From Harmothoe impar (lineage: Eukaryota; Annelida; Polychaeta; Phyllodocida; Polynoidae): a stretch of DNA of 64,000 nt. Made by a program: the position numbers and the translations under genes. Location: contig OX381717.1 of NCBI GenBank assembly GCA_947462335.1, positions 45,799,523 to 45,863,522 on the forward strand, read 5' to 3'. The notes below the pieces were generated by a model, which was not told where the DNA came from, ran no database searches, and saw nothing but the letters and a program-made list of their open reading frames with translations. This document shows positions 46,240-57,707 of the stretch, piece by piece (position 1 is the stretch's first letter; every line of letters starts with the position of its first letter).

Positions 46240-46890
46240 AGTGATGTCACCGCGCCAGTGACGTCACAGTACCAGTGACATCATTACATCACCAAGCAAC
46301 GTCACTACGTTAATTACTGGGGTACTGGGTCACCTAACAGCAAAGTCACTTCCTTCAGGGTCCCTGTTGTTTTGATTTTGATCAGAATTGGCATTAGTTT
46401 GCCGTCAGCATCGGCCCCCAGAATTGCCCATAGTTTACCGTCAGAATCGGCACAGTTTGCCGTCAGAATCGGCAGTTTGCCGTCAGAAGGGGACACAGTT
46501 TGCCGTCAGAAGGGGACACAGTTTGCCGTCAGAAGGGGGCACAGTTTGCCGTCAGAAGGGGGGCACAGTTTGCCGTCAGAAGGAGGACAGTTTGCCGTCA
46601 GAAGGGGACACAGTTTGCCGTCAGAAGGGGACACAGTTTGCCGTCAGAAGGGGGCACAGTTTGCCGTCAGAAGGGGGGCACAGCTTGCCGTCAGAAGGAG
46701 GACAGTTTGCCGTCAGAAGGGGGCACAGTTTGCCGTCAGAAGGGGACACAGTGTGCCGTCAGAAGGGGACACAGTTTGCCGTCAGAAGGGGGCACAGTTT
46801 GCCGTCAGAAGGAGGACAGTTTGCCGTCAGAAGGGGGGCACAGCTTGCCGCCAGAAGGGGGCACAGTTTCCCATCAGAGTGATGCGCAGT
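46240..46890. repeat. 23-bp minisatellite, about twenty units, with flank
   Basis: The unit is CACAGTTTGCCGTCAGAAGG plus a G tract, 21-24 bp, from about 46420 to 46885. All forward frames stay open because the unit lacks stops, which gives spurious proteins of up to 217 residues. The flank with GTGACGTCAC and TTGTTTTGATTTTGAT matches 37281-37499. Confidence 0.85.
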
Positions 46891-47193
46891 TTGCCGTTTG
46901 AGCCCCGGAGCTTAAAGCCCCAGTATCCTCCTGTTTGGACATCCTCAGATAACACTAGAGGGCATTGCCATGAGACCTTTGTGCCCCTCCCTCTTTGCCT
47001 ACCTCCAATACTGTGTACCTTATAAGGGCATAAGGGCATATGGATTGCCAATTCAAACATGTTATTATAGCTATGACTGCAAAGCCCACCTCCACGATGT
47101 AATAGGCCCTTGGTCAAGAGTCGTTGATACACATCACAGTTCTAAAGGTGACCCTTCCAATAACCATGCATGGGCACCGGCCTGGTAGCAACT

Positions 47194-47550
47194 CCGGGGG
47201 GGGTACTTTTTTCTGATACGGGTGTGCGGCTGGACCAATGACAACCCTTACCCTTGAGCTTTTGCGTCAAAAACTTACCCTTGCTAGGGCACTTTCAGCC
47301 CAAAAGTCCTTGTTTTGGCACAAACATAACACAAAAGGTACATCTAATGGGTTATTTTATTGAGAGATTTTCCCCTGTCTGTTGGTGAAAAAGTGACCCT
47401 TGCTAGGGCGATTTTGTCGAAACTTGACCCTTGCTAGGCACATTTTTCTCTTAAAATAGGACCCTTGCTAGGGAGATTTTGTTGAAAAAGTACCCTTTCC
47501 AGCCGCACACATGTATATACAAAATATACTAAGTGCCCCCCCCCCCTGGG
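47194..47550. mobile_element. 357-bp element with G/C-run termini and an 8-bp target duplication
   Basis: TAGCAACT flanks both sides (47186-47193 and 47551-47558). The ends CCGGGGGGGGTACTT and AAGTGCCCCCCC...TGGG are imperfect inverted repeats. Inside, ACCCTTGCTAGGG recurs about four times. An 8-bp duplication suits the hAT superfamily. Non-coding. Confidence 0.65.
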
Positions 47551-47558
47551 TAGCAACT

Positions 47559-48200
47559 GCTTTCTCTGAGTGAGGGGGGGGGGGTCGCATTCGCGGTGGG
47601 CATGAGGGTGTTGCAGGGTGCATATGTCCTTGCTGTGTCCCCCACTACCCAACTCAGAGAAAGCTGGCATGGCAGGGTGGGTGGTAGGGCACAGGGTAGG
47701 GCATTCTCCTGTGCAGTGGGTAATCCCGGGGGAGGGCACTCCCTCAGATTTGGATACATATCACACATGATTCAAGGGAAAGGGTCCGTTTTTGGGTCCT
47801 AGGGTGCCTAGGACCCACGAGGGTCCTTGATAAGGGGTGCTTTTTAAGCAAATTTGGGGAGAAAAGGGTCCATTTTCGGACCTTAATGGCTTTTTAAAAG
47901 GTATTTTTCACTTTATTTTCCTACAATATTTCTTGGTCACCCTTGATTTAGATATTTCCTCAAGGGGACCCTGTGATTAGGGTATATTTTTCAGGGCCAT
48001 TCGTGATTAGGGTCTGTTTTTCCAGTAAGTTTACCTTGAAAATGGTATGGTTTTTTTTAAATGTTGGCCCCTAATAAGGGTATGAAATTAAGAGAGATGT
48101 TTGCACATAGTGACTATAGAAAAGATAGGGAGTGCCCCCCCCCCTCCGGAGTAATCACAACAAACATTCAAAGGTATATATAGGGAGTGCCTCCCCCAAA
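47559..48200. other. Non-coding; G/C-run repeats
   Basis: G and C runs at about 47574 and 48136, and repeated GATTAGGGT/AAGGGTCC phrases (47780-48020), suggest one or two further elements of the 47194 type. I could not fix their ends. Confidence 0.4.
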
Positions 48201-48336
48201 CTGTGCAGGCCTACAGTATCCGTACTACAGACCTACATAACTTGAACTGTAGTGAGATGTAGGCGGGTCTTACCATGCAAATTAGCAAGCTATAGGAGCA
48301 AAAAGGTGTGGCTAAATGCGAGGATACTGAGGCTTT

Positions 48337-48924
48337 AAGGGGTGTCTCCATCAGAGACCGTCCACCCGTCCGTCCATGAAAACCGTCCAAAAAAGCAGGG
48401 ATTTGGACCTTTTTCATGGACGGACGGACAGTTTCCGTCTCCACCAACGTCCGTCCGTCCAGTCCGTCCGTCACATGGACATTTTTCATGGACGGACGGA
48501 CAGTTTGTGTCTCCACCAATATCCGTCCGTCCACCGTCCTTCCATTCTGTCCATCCATCGGTCCATTCTGTCCATCCGTCCGTCCATTCTGTCCATCACA
48601 GAGTGGCAAACATGGAAGGACGAGCATATTTAAAAAGTTGGATATGCCCGTCCGTCCATTTTTCCATCAGAAAACTGCCTTTTATCGTCCTGATTGGTCA
48701 CTCTGTGATGGATGGGATGGATGGATGGATGTACGGATAGAGATGGAACAGGAATAGGATCCGTCCGTCCATTTTGTCCGTCCATGTGACGGACGGACTG
48801 GATGGACGGACGTTGGTGGAGACGGAAACTGTCCGTCCGTCCATGAAAAAGGTCCAAATCCCTGCTTTTTTGGACGGTTTTCATGGATGGATGGGTGGAC
48901 GGTCTCTGATGGAGACACCCCTTT
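48337..48924. mobile_element. 588-bp foldback element rich in CCGTCCGT
   Basis: The ends AAGGGGTGTCTCCATCAGAG and CTCTGATGGAGACACCCCTT are exact inverted matches; arms extend about 150 bp through AAAGCAGGGATTTGGACC. The arms and centre contain tandem GTCC/CCGTCCAT units on one strand and GGACGGAC on the other. The overlapping long open frames on both strands are artefacts. Confidence 0.8.
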
Positions 48925-49002
48925 AGGAGTGAGTGAGGGAGTGACAATTAGACCCTTACCTAGGAGGTGGTTATATTTAAGAGCTCTTTTTCTCTTTGAG
49001 AG

Positions 49003-49080
49003 CCCGGGTATCTAGCAGGATCCGTACCCACAACCTCAGAACATTGAGCCCAACAGCTAACCGACTGCTCCACCTGGACT
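49003..49080 (-). repeat. tRNA-like sequence, degenerate
   Basis: The minus strand reads GGTGGAGCAGTCGGTTAGC (A-box-like) and GGGTACGGATCCTGC (B-box-like). GGGATCCGTACCCAGGG at 49588 repeats the B-box part. SINE remnant likely. Confidence 0.4.
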
Positions 49081-49257
49081 CATGCAATGAAACTAAACAT
49101 CCAATAGTATATGTAGTGCTTCTGCCTTTTTAGCTCAATGAGTAATGTTATTTAAAAACTTTGAGGGGTTCTAACCCAATTGGTCCCAATCCCAACAAGA
49201 ACTACCCTGTATGCTAGCAGCAGGACCACCCAGCCACATGTGTTTGAGCCTGTTAAC

Positions 49258-49510
49258 TAGGGCCTATGTTGGTGAGGGATTGTCCCATTAGACAATGTAA
49301 AGAGTGCTGTTTAGTTGGTGCTGCTGTTGTATAAATCGGGGGCTCTGCCCCCGCACCCCTGCTTTTTTTCTTGAAAAAGCCGTCTAGCTAACTAGGGCCT
49401 ATGTTGGTGAGGTATTGTCCCATTAGATAAAGTTAAGAGTGCTGTTTAGTTGGTGCTGCTGTTGTATAATTCTGGGGCTCCGCCCCCGCACCCCCGTTTT
49501 TTTTCTTGTT
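49258..49510. repeat. Tandem duplication, about 130-bp unit
   Basis: Both units run ACTAGGGCCTATGTTGGTGA ... TTGGTGCTGCTGTTGTATAA ... GGGGCTC(T/C)GCCCCCGCACCCC and end in T-rich TTTTCTTG. A GGGGCTCTGCCCCTGAACCC phrase also occurs near 58716. Confidence 0.75.
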
Positions 49511-49884
49511 TTTTTTCTCTCTTGAAATATCTGAATAGCCAAAGAAATAAATAATGTGTATCAGCCATATCAAAATTTCTGCTCTACATGGGATCCGTAC
49601 CCAGGGTCTGGAAGTCTAAACCAGAATTACCATGTACTCAAGGTATTTTACCCCAGAAGCTAGCTGTAAGTGTTTGTTCATGGTTAGTTTATATATGGCT
49701 ATGCTGTATCAAAATAAGGCTACACTCTTCAAGCATATGCTCTGATCATTGTATTTCTATGAGAACACACAGAGGATATGTTTGATAATAATATAACCTC
49801 CTAGGAGGGTTATACAGGATATCCTCCTAGGCCACATGTGTGGAAAAAGAGCTGTAATCAGACTATTTTACATAATCAGTCAAT

Positions 49885-51840
49885 GAAAGCGGGCTGTATG
49901 TCGGATATACTCCTGGTGTCTCAAGTCAATATCATTTATATAAGCCTTGGCCTTCGGCCTTGGCTTATATCAATGATATTGCCTCTCGACCCCCAGGAGT
50001 ATATCCAGTACGTAAATAACATCTGGATAAACATATTATATTATGTCCGAGGGTACAGGCAGACAAGGACAGGTGCGTCCACCAGGACAAAGGTATCTAG
50101 GTAGGTGTTTGTCTACTACTAAAGTGTGTTCAGAATCTAGGCCTCTGATTGGTCCAAGTAAGAACATACCCAGATCCTATACTTGCATAAGCCCTCATTA
50201 GTTTTAACATAATAATATTATGTTAAAAGTAAAGATCAAAAATTATACCTAACATATTATAATGTGATGTGTACTAGGAAGAGGTAAATAATGTCACTTT
50301 TAAAAATATCGTTTTTGACCCCCCTAATAATTAATACCTCTATAACTGAGAAACAAAAGTGAGGCTTAGGTAAAACTCCTCCAATCGAGATAGAATCAAA
50401 ATTATCCAAGGTACATGTATAATGCCGTCTATCAAGTATCACAGTTGTTCTCTGTTTATTAATTAATTCAATTTAATTTACCGTTCACTGTGGCACCTCC
50501 TCATTGTTATATCATAGTTAAGTGATTGATGGCCTACTACCTACCTGTTGAACTAGATGGCACCCAGTCAGAGACGAAAACATTGGCCCAAGTTCGTGAG
50601 ACACAGCCAGTAGATCATCCATCCAATTATCCTTAAAATGCTAAAATCCTCTTACTTAGCAGCCCCTAGTCTCACATAACCTGTCAGCCTACCGGACTTA
50701 GCAGATTGGAGTCTTGCATAACCCTATTCTCTTGGAGATAGAGGCTTAGCCCATGTCCATCCTGGTAACCTGACAGACTGACAAGCCTATTCTTGTGTAG
50801 GCCTTACTCTTCTACTGGCTTGGGATTATGTGAGTTCGGGGAGGGCCAAAATGATTACTTTCATAATTACAAAGACCAGCGTGCCCGTACCTTCAGGTAA
50901 ATAGACTGGGTATAGATATAGTAAAACCCTTAACCAAGGGGCATTTTTTAGTAAAAATGTTCTGAGATGCATATTAGGGTAATTTGAGCATGCTGAATCC
51001 AAATCTTTTTGGCCCCAAGAGAAGAAAAACATTCTTTCTCTGTCAAACAGTTAAAATGAAATGGCCACCATTCCATTCAGTGAAAATCTAAAACCATGCT
51101 TTGTAATCGCAGTATTGAACATTATTAGGTCCTTCATACCCTAAAATGGTAAATCTGTGGCAGACAAGTTGTTTTTAAGAATTTTCCATCCATTCAGGCT
51201 CCTAGAACTGTTGCCTAGCAACCGACACAGGATTTGTTCATTTGCTTGACAACGACCCTATATAGACCTTTTATTGTAGTTTTGAGCTAGCCTACCCCCC
51301 CCCCCAAATCAGGTCCAATAAATTCAATGGTCTGATCAATTTGTTGCTAATGTAAATGTTTGCCTAGCAACAGCCATTCTGCAAGACTGAGTCCTCAAGT
51401 AGAAGAACCCAGGGGTTTATATACCGGAGGTTACATAATTCCACTCCCTAACTCGTAAACACTTGAGTTCTCAAAGAACTCCAGGTGACCTTGGACCGGT
51501 TCACCTCTAGCCACTTGATACCCAAGGAAGGTTGGGTCGCAGGGACCAGTCACGGCTAGGTGCATTTCTCGGGGTCGTACTTTGGACACTAGGCTTCAGA
51601 CACCGGGTTATGTAATCGTACACCGGGGGCTGAAGTAGGAGTGCGGTCCTGGTTTGTCCCGACCAGAGGTGTGGCTAAGGCGTAAATATTGGTCATTTTT
51701 CAAGCAATGAACCTACACATGATTATATGGGTCAGGTGTGAGGCCAATGACCCCTCCATGACTACACATCATTGTAAAATCAATTCAAGCCGCCCCCTCG
51801 GGGTACAGAGGGAGCACAGTAGTCTTGACTTTGCAGCCAC
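49885..51840 (+). repeat. 1.96-kb direct duplication, copy 1
   Basis: Begins GAAAGCGGGCTG and ends TTTGCAGCCAC. It includes a hairpin (about 49899-49998; ATATAAGCCTTGGCCTTCGG at its tip), a lone end of the 17-bp family (50561-50607) and one arm of the 11822-type palindrome (50828-50908). Short open frames inside are repeated in copy 2 but show no protein features. Confidence 0.9.
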
Positions 51841-52240
51841 TACATTCAAGTTCAAGTTTCAAGTTTCAAAAATTTATTTGTCATCAATCAACAGTGATCA
51901 TCCTTGTTACAAGTCCATCTATATACATAATATATTAATTTTTCCAGAATTTTCACCAAATCCTATATGAAAAGCTAGAGTCTGTGGTGAAACAAACTGA
52001 CCATCATAGATAGGTTAATATTATCTCCCTTGACATAGTTATTTTTCATTTATGATTAATATGACAAAAAGGCTGCTTCTTAGATATACTAGTTTACGTC
52101 AGCCACCTTATAATTCATATGTAATGTAAAGACAGTTTCTCGAGACTAACACAATCGACTAAATTAATAATCATTTGAAAGTATCAGTACAGTGATCATC
52201 TATAGATCAGGCTTATTATGTATAGGTAGGGGTGCTGGGG
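51841..52240. other. Spacer between duplicated segments
   Basis: 400 bp. It starts with a TTCAAGTTTCAAGTTTCAA run, which resembles the tail of a SINE or LINE. No gene. Confidence 0.5.
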
Positions 52241-54197
52241 GAAAGCGGGCTGTATGTCGGATATACTCCTGGTGTCTCAAGTCAATATCATTTATATAAG
52301 CCTTGGCCTTCGGCCTTGGCTTATATCAATGATATTGCCTCTCGACCCCCAGGAGTATATCCAGTACGTAAATAACATCTGGATAAACATATTATATTAT
52401 GTCCGAGGGGACAGGCAGACAAGGACAGGTGCGTCCACCAGGACAAAGGTATCTAGGTAGGTGTTTGTCTACTACTAAAGTGTGTTCAGAATCTAGGCCT
52501 CTGATTGGTCCAAGTAAGAACACACCCAGATCCTATACTTGCATAAGCCCTCATTAGTTTTAACATAATAATATTATGTTAAAAGTAAAGATCAAAAATT
52601 ATACCTAACATATTATAATGTGATGTGTACTAGGAAGAGGTAAATAATGTCACTTTTAAAAATATCGTTTTTGACCCCCCTAATAATTAATACCTCTATA
52701 ACTGAGAAACAAAAGTGAGGCTTAGGTAAAACTCCTCCAATCGAGATAGAATCAAAATTATCCAAGGTACATGTATAATGCCGTCTATCAAGTATCACAG
52801 TTGTTCTCTGTTTATTAATTAATTCAATTTAATTTACCGTTCACTGTGGCACCTCCTCATTGTTATATCATAGTTAAGTGATTGATGGCCTACTACCTAC
52901 CTGTTGAACTAGATGGCACCCAGTCAGAGACGAAAACATTGGCCCAAGTTCGTGAGACACAGCCAGTAGATCATCCATCCAATTATCCTTAAAATGCTAA
53001 AATCCTCTTACTTAGCAGCCCCTAGTCTCACATAACCTGTCAGCCTACCGGACTTAGCAGATTGGAGTCTTGCATAACCCTATTCTCTTGGAGATAGAGG
53101 CTTAGCCCATGTCCATCCTGGTAACCTGACAGACTGACAAGCCTATTCTTGTGTAGGCCTTACTCTTCTACTGGCTTGGGATTATGTGAGTTCGGGGAGG
53201 GCCAAAATGATTACTTTCATAATTACAAAGACCAGCGTGCCCGTACCTTCAGGTAAATAGACTGGGTATAGATATAGTAAAACCCTTAACCAAGGGGCAT
53301 TTTTTAGTAAAAATGTTCTGAGATGCATATTAGGGTAATTTGAGCATGCTGAATCCAAATCTTTTTGGCCCCAAGAGAAGAAAAACATTCTTTCTCTGTC
53401 AAACAGTTAAAATGAAATGGCCACCATTCCATTCAGTGAAAATCTAAAACCATGCTTTGTAATCGCAGTATTGAACATTATTAGGTCCTTCATACCCTAA
53501 AATGGTAAATCTGTGGCAGACAAGTTGTTTTTAAGAATTTTCCATCCATTCAGGCTCCTAGAACTGTTGCCTAGCAACCGACACAGGATTTGTTCATTTG
53601 CTTGACAACGACCCTATATAGACCTTTTATTGTAGTTTTGAGCTAGCCTACCCCCCCCCCCCAAATCAGGTCCAATAAATTCAATGGTCTGATCAATTTG
53701 TTGCTAATGTAAATGTTTGCCTAGCAACAGCCATTCTGCAAGACTGAGTCCTCAAGTAGAAGAACCCAGGGGTTTATATACCGGAGGTTACATAATTCCA
53801 CTCCCTAACTCGTAAACACTTGAGTTCTCAAAGAACTCCAGGTGACCTTGGACCGGTTCACCTCTAGCCACTTGATACCCAAGGAAGGTTGGGTCGCAGG
53901 GACCAGTCACGGCTAGGTGCATTTCTCGGGGTCATACTTTGGACACTAGGCTTCAGACAGGGGGTTATGTAATCGCACACTGGGGTCTGAAGTAGGAGTG
54001 CGGCCCTGGTTTGTCCCGGCCAGAGGTGTGGCGAAGGCTTAAATATGGGTCATTTTTCAAGCAATGAATCTACTCATAATTATATGGGCCCGGTGTGAGG
54101 CCCATGACCCCTCCATGACCGCACATCATGGTAAAATCAATTCAAGTCGCCCCCTCGGAGCACAGAGGGAGCACAGTGGTCTTGACTTTGCAGCCAC
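52241..54197 (+). repeat. 1.96-kb direct duplication, copy 2
   Basis: Offset 2356-2357 bp from copy 1. The first 1.69 kb differs at about two bases and one C-run length. The last 260 bp differs at about 25 positions. Confidence 0.9.
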
Positions 54198-54542
54198 CAA
54201 ACTGATCATCTATAGATTTAAGAGTTCAGTAGTGGTTAACCCAGGTCAGACAGACATCATAGTCATAGGGTTATTCCTTATGCATTGGTCAAAAAGTTCA
54301 AACAAAGAACCGATTAACAGGGATAACTGGCTAGGTTTGCATTTAATCATCATGACGACAAAAGGGCAACATACTATTTAAAAGTGCTGCTTATAAGAAA
54401 AGAGTTCTGATTTGGGCTATTATCCAAAGTGTTCTGTGTTCAGATATAGTAGCAAGGAGAAAGGCAATCGTAGACTAACCCCTCCTAAATCCCTGTGTAT
54501 GGAAACTGACCAGATACTACCGGTAAGCAGTCTATAGCTGAA

Positions 54543-54710
54543 ACTCCAAAACCCGATTTTCTGGTCCGATCGGACCCATTCTCACAAATCGGACACAAAA
54601 CAGATGTAAATATAACAACCCTATGCTTCAAGTTTGTTGATATTTACATTTTGTTTGGGTCCGATTTGTGAGAATAGGTCCGATCAGATGAGAAAATCGG
54701 GTAGTGGAGT
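54543..54710. mobile_element. 168-bp hairpin element (MITE-like)
   Basis: ACTCCAAAACCCGATTTTCT at the left pairs with the inverted right end (GAAAATCGGGTAGTGGAGT). TCCGATCGGACC, CTCACAAATCGGAC and GTAAATAT occur in both arms. Confidence 0.8.
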
Positions 54711-54779
54711 CACCAATTCACCATATCAAACATTTTCTCCTTAAGTATTGCCTCTCGCTTCTAATGCCCTTTTAAGTAG

Positions 54780-54935
54780 GTTTCTACAAGCATGTATGCA
54801 CAAAGGGGGGGGGCTATTTTCTGAAAATCCTACATAAACCCTTTATTTTAATGTGTACAAGAATTTTAGGAGGGCGGGGGGTCAATTTCTGGAAAAAATG
54901 GGCGTACATACTTTATGGAAGCCTCCTTAGGTCCA
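54780..54935. repeat. Dispersed repeat with G tracts, copy 3 of 10411-10565
   Basis: CATGTATGCACAAAGGGG ... CATACTTTATGGAAGCC, in the same sense as 37500-37640. Nothing recognised from 54936 to 55843. Confidence 0.5.
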
Positions 54936-55843
54936 TTTGATCCAGACAATATAGTACTATTATATAAGTTATGCTAGTTACATACCAAAGCGTTAAAAAT
55001 CATCTATTTCAGTTGTCAGGATGAGAAGAGAAAATCTGATGACTCCCCAAAATGAAGATATTTTCATAACATAACATGACAGAATATGACTTATTATATT
55101 CAACTTAAAATAAAAAGTTTTTTTTGATTGATGGAGTTCCTAATTACTTGAAGTAGCTAGGGCAAGCAGCGACCGGGATCCCGGGCCTGTATGTGTCCCA
55201 ATGCTAAACAGCCTCAATTAAATTATGGTTTTCTCTGCCAGATATGATGGTATCATAAAGACTGCCATAATCATGAAGAAGGGAAAGACTATGTCTTTCA
55301 CATCGAGTTATATTTCTAGATTTTCCTTTATCAAATAATGAGATATTAATTGGTAAAGTAAGTAGAATGGCAGTGTTGATAAGTATATTGGAACAGTTTT
55401 TGTGTGGCAGGCATTGGTGCTACCTGCCAGGAAAGGGGGTTCAATCACATGAAATTTCATTTGTGTCTATGAGATGACTCTACTGACATCTTATACTCTG
55501 TAGATATCTTGCTTAAATTTCTGTCACAGTAATTACTTAATAAAACCATGTGTTACTGAGTTACATCATTTCTATAGGTGAGTAATATAGTCAAGTATCC
55601 CCTAAAACCAACCAAAACCCCCACCACTGGTTAGAATATAGATTTGTGAGCAAGATTCTTTTAGTTTGGTGTAAAAATATGCTGGCGAAAATTGGCTAAC
55701 GGTATTTCCCCTGGAGCATGCCATTTACCCCTATGAGGCCGCTGTTTGTTCAGATTTTCATAGGAAATTTAATAATTCGATGTGAAAATTGAAATCATGT
55801 CCTGAGAGAGGGTATCATACAATCTAATTCCGAAAACAGCTAG

Positions 55844-55993
55844 TTATTCAAGGAAATATTCTCCAAAGGAGAGCAATATTCCTACAGCATGCATCAAGGC
55901 AGCTCCACTCCCACAGGTCCCACTGGTGGATACAGTGGTACACAGCACTGTCATGCAGGCCAGCAGTAAGTGACAGGTCGAGTGTGACAACAT
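55844..55993 (-). CDS. Possible short secreted peptide or leader exon (49 codons)
   Basis: The minus strand from ATG 55993 encodes a hydrophobic, Cys-containing start (CHLLLACMTVLCTTVST) that looks like a signal peptide, then a short tail ending at a TAA. It lies downstream of the LDLa gene on the same strand. I find no matching downstream exon, and it may be chance. Confidence 0.2.
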   Translation of the reverse strand: MLSHSTCHLLLACMTVLCTTVSTSGTCGSGAALMHAVGILLSFGEYFLE

Positions 55994-56597
55994 TTTATTT
56001 TCAAAAAATCATAGAAAATGATCTAAAAGTGGTAGGTGAACAATGTTTGTAATTCCTCACTTCAATTGATCCCCCCAATATTATGGTATACTTCATGATG
56101 GAATTTAACAATATCCTAACAATCCGTTGTCCTACCTACTTGAAGCAAATACAAAGAACACTCATGAGATAAGCTTAACCCTTAGTGGTGAACTCATTAT
56201 GAACCAATCAGATTAGACAAAGAGCTTTCCAGAAAGTATTTACTTCAGTCTACGTCTATGCAATCTTTTGGACCAGAGAAATTAATTTTTTCTAAAGGGT
56301 CATTTAGCACTGTGTGAGATACGGTCAGCGTAAGCGCCCGCAGGCATTAGCCACTCTACTTGCAGTCTAGATTGATGTTCATAAAAATAGAGGGAAGACA
56401 TAAGTTATATGCAATAAAAACACCAAAATGAATGAGAGTGGATGCCAAGTTTTCCTTTATGGTAAAAAACATTGCCATTTAACATGCACAGTAATCAAGC
56501 TTTAAATTCATTGTATAGGTACATAGGTACTTATTTCATCCTCATGGCAAATACAATGCATTAATTCCACCGATGAGCAGAATCCTGAAAGATGCAT

Positions 56598-57707
56598 TTA
56601 GGTACATTCGGATTCATCCTCACCACCTGGACAGTCATTCTCACCGTCACATCTCCAGGCCTTCATTATACAAGTGTTATCAATACATGCAAACTGATTT
56701 CTACTACAGACCAGTTCAGGGCAGTTCACTTCATCTGAATTATCACCACAATCATCGTCATAATCACACACCTTACTTGACCTAACACAGTACCCGTTTC
56801 CACACGTGAATGTACCAGCAGGGCATGTTGGGGGAGCTGGCGTTGTACAGTCCACCTCATCAGAATTGTCTCCACAATCGTTGTCTCCGTCACATACCCA
56901 ACTATTCCGCAGACATTTCACACTGTTTCCACATTTAAATTCGCCTTCAGGACACGTACAGTTCTGTTCATCAGAACCATCAGAGCAGTCAAGATCATCA
57001 TCACACTTATAAGATGATAGTATACAGTCAGAATTAGCACATTCAAACTCTGACGACGTGCAAAAAGAGTCGCAATCAGTTTCATCTGAACCATCTCGAC
57101 AATCATTATCTCCGTCACACTTCCAATCCTCAGTAATACAACGCAAGTTGGCACACTGGAATTGGCCTGGCAGACAGCTGCTTGGAGAAATAGTAGTCTC
57201 AGGTCCTGAGGAGAAAAACAGTCAATAGATCCATACATTTCTGATAAATGTTTTACTCAATTTATGTAGCTGAATCCAATAGATTAGGAATGCACAGACA
57301 TGTGTGAGATAGATATACAATAAAGAGCCATGAATTTAGTTCATGACTTGAATTTCAGTTTTTGATTGTCAGCATTAAACCTTATCTCTAATATTGCACC
57401 AAATAAACCCTCACCATTTCCATTTAGCTCTGCTTCACAGATCCTCTGACAGTCACCATCATCTGCTGTTGATTTCTTCAATGTGAGGATAAGGTTATCA
57501 CTCAAGCTTCCTGTTAAAGACATTTGGGATAATTATATGTTAGACAATTCCTTGTCCACTATTATGTTCTATCTACTACAGAGCAATACTGTGTTAGCTT
57601 TACCATAATGATATGATAATGGTTAACTTGCCTTCAGTGCAGACTGAGAACAAACAGAAGACTAGGAGGAAGGCAGCCACCAGGCTCCCAATAAATGTCT
57701 CCATCAT
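56598..57707 (-). CDS. Secreted protein with five LDL-receptor class A repeats
   Basis: Three exons on the minus strand: 57632-57707 (signal peptide; adjacent ATGs at 57707 and 57704), 57415-57510, and 56598-57205. Their 780 nt give 259 residues, all introns phase 1. The core of the signal peptide is [12 protein letters not shown]. LDLa repeats lie at about 68-102, 106-140, 142-177, 185-219 and 224-258. Each has six Cys, and the first four have the calcium-binding D-x-S-D-E ending; the fifth reads GGEDESEC. LDLa modules bind calcium and protein ligands outside the cell; the ligand here is unknown. Intron 1 would use a GC donor (GCAAGT at 57631). There is no transmembrane segment or other domain. 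A damaged paralogue is at 59895-60631. Confidence 0.85.

Noticed and set aside
46372..47025. Open frames of 133-217 codons
   Set aside because: They are three readings of the same stop-free 23-bp minisatellite; no start context or domain.
48211..48947. Several 80-138 codon frames on both strands
   Set aside because: They arise from the inverted arms and CCGTCCGT units of a foldback element, mirrored on both strands.
49838..50104. 88-codon frame, with a copy at 52254-52460, as a duplicated gene
   Set aside because: It lies across a hairpin repeat inside the 1.96-kb duplication. Conservation is explained by the recent duplication alone.
54317..54332. ACAGGGATAACTGGCT, identical to a conserved stretch of large-subunit rRNA
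   Set aside because: The flanks on both sides do not follow rRNA, so no rRNA gene or fragment is supported. A 16-base chance or very old match is more likely.
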